NCBI GenBank assembly: GCA_900543105.1
Contig: UQQA01000006.1
Coordinates: 1-45,760 of the forward strand
Source: an uncultured Ruminococcus sp.
Lineage (GTDB): Bacteria; Bacillota; Clostridia; Oscillospirales; Ruminococcaceae
DNA length: 45,760 nt
Direction: 5' to 3'
The notes under the pieces are model-generated. The model was not told the DNA's origin, made no database searches, and was given only the letters and a program-made list of their open reading frames with translations. The position numbers and the translations under genes were made by a program. This document shows positions 35,711 to 43,066 of this stretch, piece by piece; within the stretch, counting starts at the first letter, position 1; every line of letters starts with the position of its first letter.

Positions 35711-35876
35711 AATTCGGAATTAGGAATTCGGAATTCGGAATTAGCTTCGCTGTTCCATTAGAAATAAGATATTATAGAAAAAGGTGCAGTCATGTTTATT
35801 CATGATCGCACCTTTTTTCTGATATTAAATGGAATTACAATAATTCCGCATTCCGAATTTCTAATTCCGAATTAAC
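35711..35876. repeat. Heptamer-bounded terminator island 3
   Basis: Left array TCGGAAT/TAGGAAT units (35713-35745) and right inverted array (35839-35875) can pair with only about two mismatches over some 33 bp, enclosing the bidirectional terminator at 35778-35819. It sits between convergent transcription units. Confidence 0.75.
35778..35819. terminator. Bidirectional terminator between the 55-residue gene and citrate synthase
   Basis: AAAAAGGTGC, TCATG, loop TTTATT, CATGA, GCACCTTTTTT. T-runs in both directions serve both converging units. Confidence 0.9.
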
Positions 35877-35877
35877 C

Positions 35878-37248
35878 TTATTCTCTGTCCTCAAACTCAA
35901 CGTATTCCTGTTTTTCATGGACAGATTTATATGCAGGACGGATTATCTTGTTTGCATTAACAAGTTCTTCCATACGATGTGCTGACCAGCCAGATATTCT
36001 TGCTATCGCAAAGAGCGGTGTATAAAGTTCTCTTGGAAGGTCGAGCATTGTATATGCAAAGCCGCTGTAGAAGTCGACATTCGCAGAAACGCCCTTATAT
36101 ATCTTTCGCTCATCTGCGATGACCTGAGGAGCAAGGCGTTCAATAGAGTTATAGAGCTTGAACTCTTTCTCTCTGCCCTTTGCTTTGGAGAGCTTTTCTA
36201 CCGCCTGACGGAGAAGGTTCGCTCTCGGGTCGGAGATAGAATAAACTGCGTGACCCATACCATAGATAAGTCCCGAGCGGTCGAAGCCCTCTTTATGGAG
36301 AAGCTTTATGAGGTAGTTCTTTATTTCGTCCTCGTCTTCCCAGTCGCTTATGTGGTTCTTCATATCATCGAACATCATTGAAACCTTGATATTTGCGCCG
36401 CCGTGCTTAGGTCCTTTGAGTGAAGCGAGAGCAGCGGAGATTGCAGAATAGGTATCCGTTCCCGATGAAGTTACAACGTGAGTTGTAAATGTGGAGTTAT
36501 TACCGCCGCCGTGTTCAGCGTGGAGAACAAGCGCAAGGTCAAGGATAGACGCTTCAAGCTCGGTGAAGCTGCAGTCGGGACGAAGCATATGGAGAATATT
36601 TTCTGCGGTGGAATACTCTGCGACAGGCTGGTGGATAAAGAAGCTGCCACCGTCTATATAGTAATTCTTTGCGTGGTAGCTGTATACAGTGATGAGCGGC
36701 AGGAGCGAAATAAGTTCCATTGACTGGCGCATAACATTTGGCAGCGAGAGATCATTCGGCGCATCGTCGTAGGAATAAAGCGTCAGGATACCTCTCGAAA
36801 TGCCATTCATAATATCTTCACTCGGAGATTTCATGATAATATCGCGAACGAATGTTGTCGGGAGCTTACGGTAGTCGGAAAGGATACGCTTGAATTTGTC
36901 AAGCTGCTGCTCGTTCGGAAGTTCACCGAGGAGAAGCAGGTAGGTTATTTCCTCAAAGCCAAAACGGCGCTTGCCGATAAAGCCGTTCACGAGGTCGTTT
37001 ATGTTATATCCCCGATAGTAAAGCTCACCCTCACAGGGAACGCTTTTGCCGTCAACGGTCTTGGAAGAGATTATCTCAGAGATCTCGGTAAGTCCTGCAA
37101 GCACGCCCTTGCCGTTGATGTCACGCAGACCTCGCTTTACGTCATATTTCGTGTAAAGCTCAGGGTCAATGTTTCCGTTTCTTTTGCAGATCTCGGTAAG
37201 CTCGATAATTTCGGGAGTGACCCTTGCGAAGTTGTAGTTTGAAGCCAT
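35878..37248 (-). CDS. gltA: Citrate synthase
   Basis: 456 residues from the ATG at 37246-37248 (AAAGGAAAG upstream); an ATG 13 codons earlier lacks an SD. It condenses acetyl-CoA and oxaloacetate. Motifs: LVLHAEHGGGNNSTFT, GPKHGGANIKV, GMGHAVY and SDPRANLL, carrying the catalytic His and Asp residues. The long N-terminal helix region (about 1-60) is typical of the clostridial branch. A methylcitrate activity cannot be excluded. It is monocistronic with its own promoter; in this lineage it probably feeds glutamate synthesis. Confidence 0.95.
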   Translation of the reverse strand: MASNYNFARVTPEIIELTEICKRNGNIDPELYTKYDVKRGLRDINGKGVLAGLTEISEIISSKTVDGKSVPCEGELYYRGYNINDLVNGFIGKRRFGFEEITYLLLLGELPNEQQLDKFKRILSDYRKLPTTFVRDIIMKSPSEDIMNGISRGILTLYSYDDAPNDLSLPNVMRQSMELISLLPLITVYSYHAKNYYIDGGSFFIHQPVAEYSTAENILHMLRPDCSFTELEASILDLALVLHAEHGGGNNSTFTTHVVTSSGTDTYSAISAALASLKGPKHGGANIKVSMMFDDMKNHISDWEDEDEIKNYLIKLLHKEGFDRSGLIYGMGHAVYSISDPRANLLRQAVEKLSKAKGREKEFKLYNSIERLAPQVIADERKIYKGVSANVDFYSGFAYTMLDLPRELYTPLFAIARISGWSAHRMEELVNANKIIRPAYKSVHEKQEYVEFEDRE

Positions 37249-37299
37249 TGAAGCATCTTTCCTTTCATACAAAATTCGATCATTCAAATCTATGATAAA

Positions 37300-37328
37300 A
37301 TTTTAACATACTTTTTGAATATTTTCAA
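37300..37328 (-). promoter_or_regulatory. Promoter of citrate synthase
   Basis: Minus strand: TTGAAA (37323-37328), 17-bp spacer, TAAAAT (37300-37305). Confidence 0.7.
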
Positions 37329-37394
37329 GTATATCTGCGAAATTTTCATCATATTATCAGAAAAGTATTTACAAAATCAATAAACTGCAAAAAT

Positions 37395-37697
37395 TTATGC
37401 AAAAAACAAATAGCTGACAATGACCGCTGCAAGTGCAAGCTGGCAGATGATGATGAGCGGGATCCCAAACATAAACCGCTTCTGTTTCGTCTTGTGGCGA
37501 AACTTTTTCATTGAGATATACATTCCAATCGAGCCGCCGATGAGCGAAACGAAGAACAGCGTTGGCTCGGAGATACGGCTTTTGCCCTTTTCGGCTTTTC
37601 TTTTATCGGAAAAAGCCATCGCAAAACCGATGATGTTTATTATAATGAAATATGCTGCGGCAAACGCTGCTATCGGGTGTTGTTTTAAAAGATCCAT
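37395..37697 (-). CDS. DUF1294 small membrane protein
   Basis: 100 residues from the ATG at 37695-37697, with AGGTG 6 nt upstream. Three membrane spans: about 10-28, 46-62 and 78-98. The middle part FSDKRKAEKGKSRISEPTLF then GGSIGMYISMKKFRHKT is the DUF1294 signature. Function unknown. A 100-bp MITE-like element lies 14 bp upstream of the ATG and has replaced the original upstream region. A longer frame reading into that element is an artefact. Confidence 0.88.
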   Translation of the reverse strand: MDLLKQHPIAAFAAAYFIIINIIGFAMAFSDKRKAEKGKSRISEPTLFFVSLIGGSIGMYISMKKFRHKTKQKRFMFGIPLIIICQLALAAVIVSYLFFA

Positions 37698-37711
37698 GGA
37701 TTCACCTGTAA

Positions 37712-37811
37712 TACTAAACACCAATAAAATACAGGAAAAAATCTGCGCCGAAATCACATATATCCAAGATTGTCGGCTTGATTTTTTCCAAATTTTAAAT
37801 GGTGTTTAGTA
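37712..37811 (+). repeat. 100-bp MITE-like palindromic element, copy 3
   Basis: Same ends, flanked by the direct repeat TAA (37709-37711, 37812-37814). It lies directly between the chemotaxis-gene terminator and the DUF1294 Shine-Dalgarno. Almost identical to copy 4. Confidence 0.93.
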
Positions 37812-37812
37812 T

Positions 37813-37850
37813 AAAAAATTCTTCGCAAAGGCTTTTCGTCTTTGCGAAGA
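37813..37850 (-). terminator. Terminator of the chemotaxis receptor gene
   Basis: Perfect stem TCTTCGCAAAG/CTTTGCGAAGA (37820-37850), followed on the minus strand by TTTTTTAT, partly supplied by the MITE target site. Confidence 0.88.
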
Positions 37851-37874
37851 TATCGTTTCATTAAAAAAGCAAGC

Positions 37875-40265
37875 TTATTTCTTGTTTTCATCATCGTTTG
37901 ATGGTTCAAAGATGACCTCATCTTCCGGTTCGGTCGGTTCTGTTTCGGAAGTGTCCGTTTCAGATTCGGTCGGCTCTGTTTCGGAAGCGTCCGTTTGGGG
38001 AACAGTCGGTTCTTCTTCGGTCAAGGCGTTTTCATCTGATGCCGAAGCTTCCTCGGGGTTCTCATCGATGCTGCCGATATTGTCAAAATCAAGCTCACTG
38101 TCAACGGCAGTTGTTTCGTCCGAATTGAAAACAGGTATATCAAGCTCGGACGGAGCATTTTCCGAAGCCGTTTCAGCGGTTTCTTCGGGAACTGCACTTT
38201 CGTCAAAGTCTATCTTGAAGAAGTCGATCATATCACGGAGAACTTCAGCCTGCTCGGACATATCGCTCGCAGCGGCGGAGCTTTGCTCTGCGGTCGAGGT
38301 CGTGTTGTCGATAACGGCATTTACACTGTTTACGCTGTTATAGATTTCGGAAATAAGACTGTTCTGATGTTCTGCATTTTCCGCAATGCTCTTGACCTTT
38401 TCGTTGATCTCGGAAGCACCGAGGACGATCCTGTCGAGTGATTCGGCGGTCGTTTTTGCGATAGCGGTTCCCCTCTTGACATTTCGGAGCGAGTCTTCGA
38501 TAAGCTCGGAGGTTTGCTTTGCTGCGTCTGCGCTCATATTTGCGAGGTTGCGGACTTCATCGGCTACGACTGCGAAGCCAAGTCCTGCATCGCCTGCTCT
38601 TGCAGCTTCGACAGCGGCATTGAGGGCGAGGATATTCGTCTGGAACGCGATATCATCGATAACGCGGATAATATCGGAGATCTGTGCGGAGGACTTGGAG
38701 ATATCCTCCATTGAGCCGAGCATCTTTGTCATTTCGTGGTTGCAGGAGTTGATCTGCTCCTCGATATTTGCGGCGAGGACTTCGGTTTCCGAAGCGGACT
38801 TAACGGAATCGGAGATGTGTCCGACGATGTTTTCCATACGGTTCGATACTTCGCTGACAGCTTCGGACTGGCGTGCTGCACCGTCGCTCAGAAGCTGTGA
38901 ACCCGATGCTACCTGCGATGCGCCCATTGTAACGGTGTTCGCAGATTCGCTTATCTTGCCGAATGTCTTTCTGAGCTGTGAAAGGATAGCGTTGAAGCTT
39001 TCCTTTATCTTGACGAAATCACCCCGGAATTCGCCGTCCATTTCAAATGCGAGATTTCCCTCAGCGATCATACCGAGCGCTTCGGATATCTGTTCGATAT
39101 AAATACGAAGTGAAGCGACTGTCTGCGCAAGCGATTCTGAGAGTACGCCGACCTCGTTCTTCTGCTTGATAACGGGTGTATCGGCAGAAAGGTCACCGTC
39201 CGAAAGTGCTTTAAGTCTTGCTGTAACGCCGATGATCGGATTTACAACGCCATTCATGATAATGAACGTGCAGATAAATGCTGCTATTACGAGAACAACG
39301 GAGAACACAACGATTATCGTCGTAGTTGTTTTGAGTGTGCCGTCAAAATCGGATTCCGGGCCGACAAGGATAAGCGACCAGCTGCTGCCATCGATAGGCG
39401 AATACGCAACACGGCTTTTTACACCGTTGACAACTATGCTTTCGCTGCCCGATTCACCACTCATTGCGAGGGTCTGTATCTCTGCGATAGCGGCATAGTT
39501 GCTGTCGGTTTCCGCAAGGGCATTGTTGTTCACTGCATTGACAACGTTATTGATATCGTTTGAAGCGATCATCGTACCCTCTGCGTTGATTATGTAGGCT
39601 GTGGAATTTTCGCTGAACTGAACGGAATTTACGATATCGGAAAGTATCTGCGCATCATAGTAGACAACAAGAACATAGTTTGTAACACTTGATGATCCCG
39701 ATACGGCAATGATGAATTCCGAGCCGCTGCCGTCCTCATAAGGGATAGGCTCAGTGATGGCTATGCCCTTTGACTTTGCTGTCTGATAAACCTCAAGGTC
39801 TTTGAGTGCCTCTGCATTTTCCGCATCGAATCTGTCCGAACCGATGAAAAAATCACCCATTTTGAACATTGCGAAATCCTTTACATTGAGCTTATACTCA
39901 TTGAACATATATTTGAGATAGGACGAAGCTCCCTTTGAAGCGCCGATATTGTTGCTGCAAAGTGTCTTTTGGAAAGCCGTGTCGGTCTTTGTTTTGAGCA
40001 TGGAGATCTTAACGCTTACGTCCGATGCCGCCTCTGTTGTGATAGGCGTTATCATCTGATTAACGGTCGATTTTACGCCTTTTGAAAGCGAAATATAATT
40101 GACGAACGCAAGCAGCAGAATGACAACGAGCGACATTATGCATACGAAGATAATGAGCTTTGTCTTGATGCTGTTTCGGGTCAGCTTAAAATAACTGAGA
40201 TCGAGCTTCTTTTTAACTTTTATATCCGATGTTTTCTTATTTTTCCGTAAATTTAACTTTGCCAT
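37875..40265 (-). CDS. Methyl-accepting chemotaxis protein, Cache sensor, acidic C-terminal tail
   Basis: 796 residues. Basic N-terminus, span 1 (about 36-57), extracellular dCache-like sensor (about 60-310), span 2 (about 316-337), HAMP (about 338-392), then the signalling domain with the conserved tip DIAFQTNILALNAAVEAARA and GFAVVADEVRNLA. The last hundred or so residues are a Glu/Ser/Thr/Pro-rich low-complexity tail with repeated TEPTE-type units, and no CheR-docking pentapeptide. No flagellar or che genes are in the window, so the output pathway is not visible. GGGAGGG Shine-Dalgarno. Confidence 0.95.
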   Translation of the reverse strand: MAKLNLRKNKKTSDIKVKKKLDLSYFKLTRNSIKTKLIIFVCIMSLVVILLLAFVNYISLSKGVKSTVNQMITPITTEAASDVSVKISMLKTKTDTAFQKTLCSNNIGASKGASSYLKYMFNEYKLNVKDFAMFKMGDFFIGSDRFDAENAEALKDLEVYQTAKSKGIAITEPIPYEDGSGSEFIIAVSGSSSVTNYVLVVYYDAQILSDIVNSVQFSENSTAYIINAEGTMIASNDINNVVNAVNNNALAETDSNYAAIAEIQTLAMSGESGSESIVVNGVKSRVAYSPIDGSSWSLILVGPESDFDGTLKTTTTIIVVFSVVLVIAAFICTFIIMNGVVNPIIGVTARLKALSDGDLSADTPVIKQKNEVGVLSESLAQTVASLRIYIEQISEALGMIAEGNLAFEMDGEFRGDFVKIKESFNAILSQLRKTFGKISESANTVTMGASQVASGSQLLSDGAARQSEAVSEVSNRMENIVGHISDSVKSASETEVLAANIEEQINSCNHEMTKMLGSMEDISKSSAQISDIIRVIDDIAFQTNILALNAAVEAARAGDAGLGFAVVADEVRNLANMSADAAKQTSELIEDSLRNVKRGTAIAKTTAESLDRIVLGASEINEKVKSIAENAEHQNSLISEIYNSVNSVNAVIDNTTSTAEQSSAAASDMSEQAEVLRDMIDFFKIDFDESAVPEETAETASENAPSELDIPVFNSDETTAVDSELDFDNIGSIDENPEEASASDENALTEEEPTVPQTDASETEPTESETDTSETEPTEPEDEVIFEPSNDDENKK

Positions 40266-40409
40266 ATCAAAACCCTCCCCATGGGGTGTACATTATTTGT
40301 TTTAATTGTACCACTTTATAACTATCAATATATCAATTTTCTGTGAATTTTTACAATATACAGAAAAAATGCAGGGGATTTTTATGTAATTTGCTTTACT
40401 ACAGCAAAG

Positions 40410-40449
40410 TAAAAGAGCCGAACAGCCATGAAAATAACTGTTCGGCTCT
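40410..40449 (-). terminator. Hairpin terminator downstream of folT
   Basis: Stem AGAGCCGAACAG/CTGTTCGGCTCT (40414-40449), 12 bp perfect, followed on the minus strand by TTTTAC and on the plus strand by CGGTTTTT. It lies about 135 nt past the folT stop. Confidence 0.8.
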
Positions 40450-40487
40450 CGGTTTTTAAGCAGAAATCCGTGAATTTTGTTAAGGTC

Positions 40488-40577
40488 ATCTCTAATTGTA
40501 ATGTGTACAAAAAATCAAGCGAAAGGTTAAATATATGACTTTTGCGATGATTTTTTGTCTGCACATTCATCAGAGAT
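40488..40577. repeat. 90-bp imperfect palindrome, single copy
   Basis: Ends ATCTCT/AGAGAT; inside, AATGTG pairs with CACATT, AAAAAATCA with TGATTTTTT, and further bases pair toward the centre. It lies 5 bp past the folT stop. Plan and size resemble the 100-bp element, but the sequence differs. Confidence 0.65.
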
Positions 40578-40582
40578 CGGCA

Positions 40583-41155
40583 TTAAGCTGCAGTCTTGTG
40601 TACTTTACCCACAACCCGTTTATATATTACCTGTACGGCAGGGAGAACAGCCGCACAGAGTATGCAGTAAACAACAGCCTGAAGCGAAATTGCACCAAGT
40701 CTGATGATGAACTGCTCCTTCGTATTCGACATAAAGCCGGCTGACATAAGAATTGCCGTATTCAGCAGGAGATTTATCACGAATGAATCGATGAGCCTTG
40801 CAACAACAGCCATAACAGCGAGCTTTTTACCCTCTCTCTTGTAAAGGCATATGCCGAAAACAAGACCCTCGAGCGCAGCCGTTACGGTGAGAAGCGGAAA
40901 CGGTGCCTGACCGCTGACAAGACAGCCGATAAGGTCGCCTGCGACAGCCGCAAGTGCGGCAGGAACAGGTCCGAAGAACATTCCTACGACCGCAAGCGCA
41001 AAAAACGCAACGTTTATCTTGAGGAACGCACCGACCTTGAACGAGAACATATCGAGAATGATGAAAAGTGCAGTCATAAGTCCGGCCATAGCAAGACACT
41101 TAGCGCTTTTCAGCTCCTTTGCGGAGCTTGTGAAAACAGAAAAAAAGCCTTTCAT
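40583..41155 (-). CDS. folT: Folate-specific ECF transporter S component (FolT-like)
   Basis: 190 residues from the ATG at 41153-41155, with AGGAGG upstream. Basic N-terminus then six hydrophobic segments; LAMAGLMTALFIILDMFSFK followed by KINVAFFALAVVGMFFGPVP is the usual ECF S-component start with its short AxxxA-type helix for docking the transporter. The THF riboswitch upstream makes folate the probable substrate. The EcfA/EcfT energy module is not in the window and is probably shared. Monocistronic. Confidence 0.88.
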   Translation of the reverse strand: MKGFFSVFTSSAKELKSAKCLAMAGLMTALFIILDMFSFKVGAFLKINVAFFALAVVGMFFGPVPAALAAVAGDLIGCLVSGQAPFPLLTVTAALEGLVFGICLYKREGKKLAVMAVVARLIDSFVINLLLNTAILMSAGFMSNTKEQFIIRLGAISLQAVVYCILCAAVLPAVQVIYKRVVGKVHKTAA

Positions 41156-41216
41156 TTTTACCTCCTTAAAATAGTGCTGTTTGTGCATATCGGGAGGAAT
41201 GAAAAGCTCCTGTTAT

Positions 41217-41329
41217 GCATTTCAGCGGGATGCAAGAACTGAACCGCAAGCTTTTGAAAGCTTTTCGTTCCGCCGGCAACTCCCCGTCCGTCGGACACTT
41301 GTACGCTCAGTTCTCTACTCTGTAAATGC
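41217..41329 (-). ncRNA. Tetrahydrofolate (THF) riboswitch
   Basis: On the minus strand the conserved THF-aptamer pieces occur in order: AGAGTAG, GCGTACAAGTG, GGGGAGTTGCCGG, a variable stem with AAAAGCTTTC, GCGGTTCA and GCATCCCGCT. The closing helix GCATTT/AAATGC spans 41217-41222 and 41324-41329. Downstream, CATTCCTCC (about 41195-41203) can pair with the folT Shine-Dalgarno GGAGG, so control may be at translation (inference). Confidence 0.88.
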
Positions 41330-41371
41330 GTATTTCTGCTAAAAGGTTGATATATTTCATCAACAGATAAT

Positions 41372-41400
41372 ATTGTATCACTTTTATGTGAAAAAGTCAA
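41372..41400 (-). promoter_or_regulatory. Promoter of the THF riboswitch-folT unit
   Basis: Minus strand: TTGACT (41395-41400), 17-bp spacer, TACAAT (41372-41377), placing the start site about 35 bp before the aptamer. Confidence 0.82.
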
Positions 41401-41430
41401 GGCTTTTTTAATGCGAAATTCGTAATGCGT

Positions 41431-41733
41431 AATGCGTAATTTTTGCAAAGTTGACATTTGTTTGAGAACTGCGAAGCCAAGCAAAAGTTTCGTCCACCTT
41501 TTCAAAGGTGGCAGGGGTCAAGGGGGGCGGAGCCACCTTGTCGCAGGTCAATTTGACCTTTAGCAGAGGGCGAAACTCCCTAAACTAACAGTCAAGGCAT
41601 TGCCGCAATAGAAAAATCACTAACAGTTAAAAAGGCGCAATTCACACGAAAAAGGCAAAACGGATATGAGAAATCATTTTGCAAACTTAAAAAATGTGAA
41701 TTGCGCCATTCTTTTTTCCTCAAATAAACTATC
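41431..41733 (+). repeat. Structured modular repeat, copy B
   Basis: Non-coding. It is preceded by a variant heptamer array (GCGTAAT type, 41411-41440). It holds hairpin CCACCTTT/AAAGGTGG (41494-41511), a second GC-rich hairpin (41518-41540), GGTCAA/TTGACC, and GGCGCAATTCACA/TGTGAATTGCGCC (41634-41646 and 41695-41707) with a 48-nt loop. Homologous to 45354-45682 and, reversed, 23817-24205. Confidence 0.82.
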
Positions 41734-41734
41734 C

Positions 41735-41779
41735 TTGCTGGTCATATATACTCACTTCGTTCGTATATATGACCAGCAA
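41735..41779. repeat. Perfect 17-bp inverted repeat at the end of copy B
   Basis: TTGCTGGTCATATATAC (41735-41751) and its exact reverse complement (41763-41779) around an 11-nt loop. It replaces the segment that ends copies A and C. Confidence 0.85.
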
Positions 41780-41812
41780 ATCAATATGAACAGCTATGGG
41801 ATATATCACTAA

Positions 41813-41912
41813 TACTAAACACCAATAAAATACAGGAAAAAATCTGCGCCGAAATCACATATATCCAAGATTGTCGGCTTGATTTTTTTCAAATTTTAAA
41901 TGGTGTTTAGTA
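41813..41912 (+). repeat. 100-bp MITE-like palindromic element, copy 4
   Basis: Same ends; flanked by the direct repeat TAA (41810-41812, 41913-41915). Nearly identical to copy 3. Confidence 0.93.
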
Positions 41913-41991
41913 TAAAAACAACGCCGTACAGTTGTTTTAGGACTGTTTTTATAAGAGAGATCAAATACTTTGTAGAAGCTTTGAGTTGTGA

Positions 41992-42150
41992 ACAGTTATA
42001 ACTTCTGCTGTATTCTTTATATTGATAATCCAACTAAACCTTGCCATTTTGGATGAGTTTATAGATAACGAATCCCCATTTTACGATTATCTGCTTAATA
42101 TAGACCATTTTTTGTGGCAAGGTTTAATTGGGGGAGCAATAATAACTTAA
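41992..42150 (+). other. Open reading remnant of a possible membrane protein C-terminus
   Basis: A 52-codon open frame between TGA (41989-41991) and TAA (42148-42150). It reads TVITSAVFFILIIQ, then LAILDEFIDNESPFYDYLL, then a short end. It looks like a real protein end with one hydrophobic span, but has no ATG and no SD. A 12-bp inverted repeat (TAAACCTTGCCA/TGGCAAGGTTTA) lies inside it. Probably the stump of a lost gene; the rest of 41916-41991 shows nothing. Confidence 0.4.
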
Positions 42151-43037
42151 AGAACCAAACCATCTTCAAGCTCGCCGACCTCGGGGACAGTGATGATATT
42201 TTCACCCTTTGAACCGAAAATTTTCTCCCAGGCGACATCTATCTTTTCAGCCTCGGAAGAAGCTGTTGCTTCACTGCTTACGTCCTTGCCGAGAATGATG
42301 AGCGCAACATAGTTTCCGCTCACGAAAAGGCGAGCCTGCGCAGATTTGTAGTTGTCATAATTTCCGAGGAAAGAGTAGCTTGCGATCTGATCGTAGTGTT
42401 CCTGAAGCTTTGCGGCGGCGGTCTTTGCATAGCCGTCCTTGACTTTGAGGATAACCGCAGTGTCCATATAAACTGCCGAAATTTTATTGTTTTCATAAAC
42501 GCCGCTTTCGACCTTGCTCATATCAAGCTCGAAAAAGCTTTCAAGCTCGCTCTGTGTGCTGACATTGTCGCATGTGTAGCTGCTGCCAAGCTCCTTTTTC
42601 AGCTTGGAGAGGACTTCCGATGCGGTAAGGGTTGCCGATGCTTTACCTTTCAGCTTTCCGTCATTGCCGAAACGGTAGGTCTTGCCGTCAATTTTAACTT
42701 TGCCCGTTCTCATTTTTCCGTCATTTCCGAAATAGTAGGTGCTGCCCTTTATCCTCTGAAATCCCGTGCGCATTTTGCCGTCGCTGCCGAAATAATAGGT
42801 GCTTGAAGCTATCGTCTTGAAGTCAGTGCGTCTGATGCCGTTCGTGCCGAAGAAATATTTGCTGCCGTCTATAGTCTGCCAGCCGGTTTTCTTGTTTCCG
42901 TTGCTGTCGGTGTAGGTGTAACCGGTGTCTGTTTTGTTCCAGTCAGCCGAAACGGTGACTGCGGCTGCGGACATTGCCGAAACTGCCATAAGCGAAGCCA
43001 TTGCTGCGGAAATTACTTTGCTCTTAATACTTTTCAT
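42147..43037 (-). CDS. Secreted cell-wall/glucan-binding repeat protein with DUF4358-like domain
   Basis: 296 residues. Signal peptide about 1-31 (MKSIKSK, hydrophobic core, cleavage after VSA). Five repeats of about 20 residues (about 32-130) with the TGWQTIDGSKYFFGTNG pattern are typical of the CW_binding/glucan-binding family. After a linker, a domain (about 135-280) with YENNKISAVYMDTAVILKVK and SGNYVALIILG resembles DUF4358. GGAGATAATCATT precedes the ATG, the same leader as in the upstream paralog 29 bp away, so both form one operon. Likely surface-attached; ligand unknown. Confidence 0.85.
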   Translation of the reverse strand: MKSIKSKVISAAMASLMAVSAMSAAAVTVSADWNKTDTGYTYTDSNGNKKTGWQTIDGSKYFFGTNGIRRTDFKTIASSTYYFGSDGKMRTGFQRIKGSTYYFGNDGKMRTGKVKIDGKTYRFGNDGKLKGKASATLTASEVLSKLKKELGSSYTCDNVSTQSELESFFELDMSKVESGVYENNKISAVYMDTAVILKVKDGYAKTAAAKLQEHYDQIASYSFLGNYDNYKSAQARLFVSGNYVALIILGKDVSSEATASSEAEKIDVAWEKIFGSKGENIITVPEVGELEDGLVL

Positions 43038-43066
43038 AATGATTATCTCCTAAAAAAACGTTTATA

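Noticed and set aside
28589..35875. Heptamer arrays as a CRISPR
   Set aside because: Units are 7 bp, contiguous, without spacers, and no cas genes are present.
37249..37287. Longer citrate synthase from an upstream ATG
   Set aside because: No SD upstream and close to the -10; the ATG at 37248 has AAAGGAAAG at a usable distance.
41158..41505. 115-codon frame upstream of folT
   Set aside because: It overlaps the THF riboswitch and the folT promoter and enters repeat B.
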